From Candidatus Latescibacterota bacterium (GTDB lineage Bacteria; Latescibacterota; UBA2968; UBA8231), in the NCBI GenBank assembly GCA_022825185.1, contig JAJDYK010000331.1:1-15035 (forward strand): a DNA stretch of 15,035 nucleotides, in the 5' to 3' direction. Position 1 is the first letter of the stretch. Each line of letters starts with the position of its first letter. Positions 14,907-15,035 of this stretch are shown piece by piece. Below the pieces are notes generated by a model. The model saw only the letters and a list, made by a program, of their open reading frames with translations. It was not told where the DNA came from and did no database searches. The translations under genes and the position numbers were made by a program.

Positions 14907-15035
14907 ATGAGCAATTTTCTCAGTCGCTATCTACACTGGTTGCACCTGCGGTGGCCAGCCGGCGTGGTGGAGAAGTTGCCGCGGGTGGATGAGCACGGGC
15001 AGAGCAATGTCTCCGGGCTGTACATCGTCGGCGAC
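14907..15035 (+). CDS. Probable flavin/NAD(P)-dependent oxidoreductase, 5' part only
   Basis: Only the first 43 codons are in the window; the frame is open at the right edge. The visible protein starts MSNFLSRYLHWLHLRWPAG and reaches SNVSGLYIVGD. The GLYIVGD motif is the flavin-contacting segment of thioredoxin-reductase-like and other two-dinucleotide-binding oxidoreductases, where it is normally near the C-terminus. Here it comes within the first 45 residues, before any GxGxxG loop. I recall a group of bacterial FAD-dependent oxidoreductases that begin this way (WPAG.VEKLP followed by GLYIVGD), but the match cannot be confirmed without the rest. There is no signal peptide. It follows the DUF3179 gene by 24 bases and is likely in the same transcript. 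Confidence 0.6.
   Translation, partial: MSNFLSRYLHWLHLRWPAGVVEKLPRVDEHGQSNVSGLYIVGD

Overview
The window is GC-rich, densely coding Gram-negative-type bacterial DNA: eleven genes (ten complete, one cut by the right edge), no intergenic gap above about 85 bases, and no RNA genes, CRISPR arrays or insertion sequences that I can see. A lipoprotein signal, two other export signals and a C-terminal PNPFN/FlgD-like sorting-type domain point to a diderm bacterium of the FCB group or a related uncultured lineage such as Latescibacterota. That placement is inferred from gene content only.

Layout. (A) 52-2292, plus strand: a metal-dependent amidohydrolase, then after 6 bases a lipoprotein that joins a c-type cytochrome module to a copper type II (PHM/DBH-like) monooxygenase module. 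A strong hairpin at 2310-2356, with A- and T-tracts on its two sides, separates this pair from convergent genes. (B) 7919-2376, minus strand: a gamma-glutamyltranspeptidase-family Ntn hydrolase, the ATPase and two permeases of a PotABC-type importer (abutting or overlapping by 1-8 bases), and then, behind an 84-base gap with its own candidate promoter, a GPP34/GOLPH3-family protein. (C) 8008-15035, plus strand, divergent from B across 88 bases: low-specificity threonine aldolase, an exported thioredoxin-like DUF255 protein fused to a DsbD N-terminal-type domain, an AMP-forming acyl-activating enzyme, a secreted DUF3179 protein with a sorting-type tail, and the start of a flavin/NAD(P) oxidoreductase. 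Spacing of 8, -4, 16 and 24 bases suggests one transcript.

How the genes may work together. The B cluster looks like uptake of a small amine, amide or peptide-like compound (PotABC) coupled to its hydrolysis by the Ntn hydrolase. That hydrolase keeps its nucleophile but has lost the residues that hold a gamma-glutamyl group in classical enzymes, so its substrate is probably different. No substrate-binding protein is encoded here. The C cluster mixes glycine/threonine metabolism, periplasmic thiol redox and acid activation; a common pathway is not evident. The most noteworthy single genes are the cytochrome-monooxygenase fusion, the divergent Ntn hydrolase and the DUF255-DsbD fusion. I did not find a clearly new multi-gene defence or mobile system.

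Several starts were moved from the longest reading frame using ribosome-binding sites and neighbour overlaps: PotB-type permease (GTG, 5155), Ntn hydrolase (ATG, 7919), DUF255 protein (TTG, 9054), acyl-activating enzyme (ATG, 11372) and DUF3179 protein (ATG, 13434). Bases 1-51 hold no recognisable gene.
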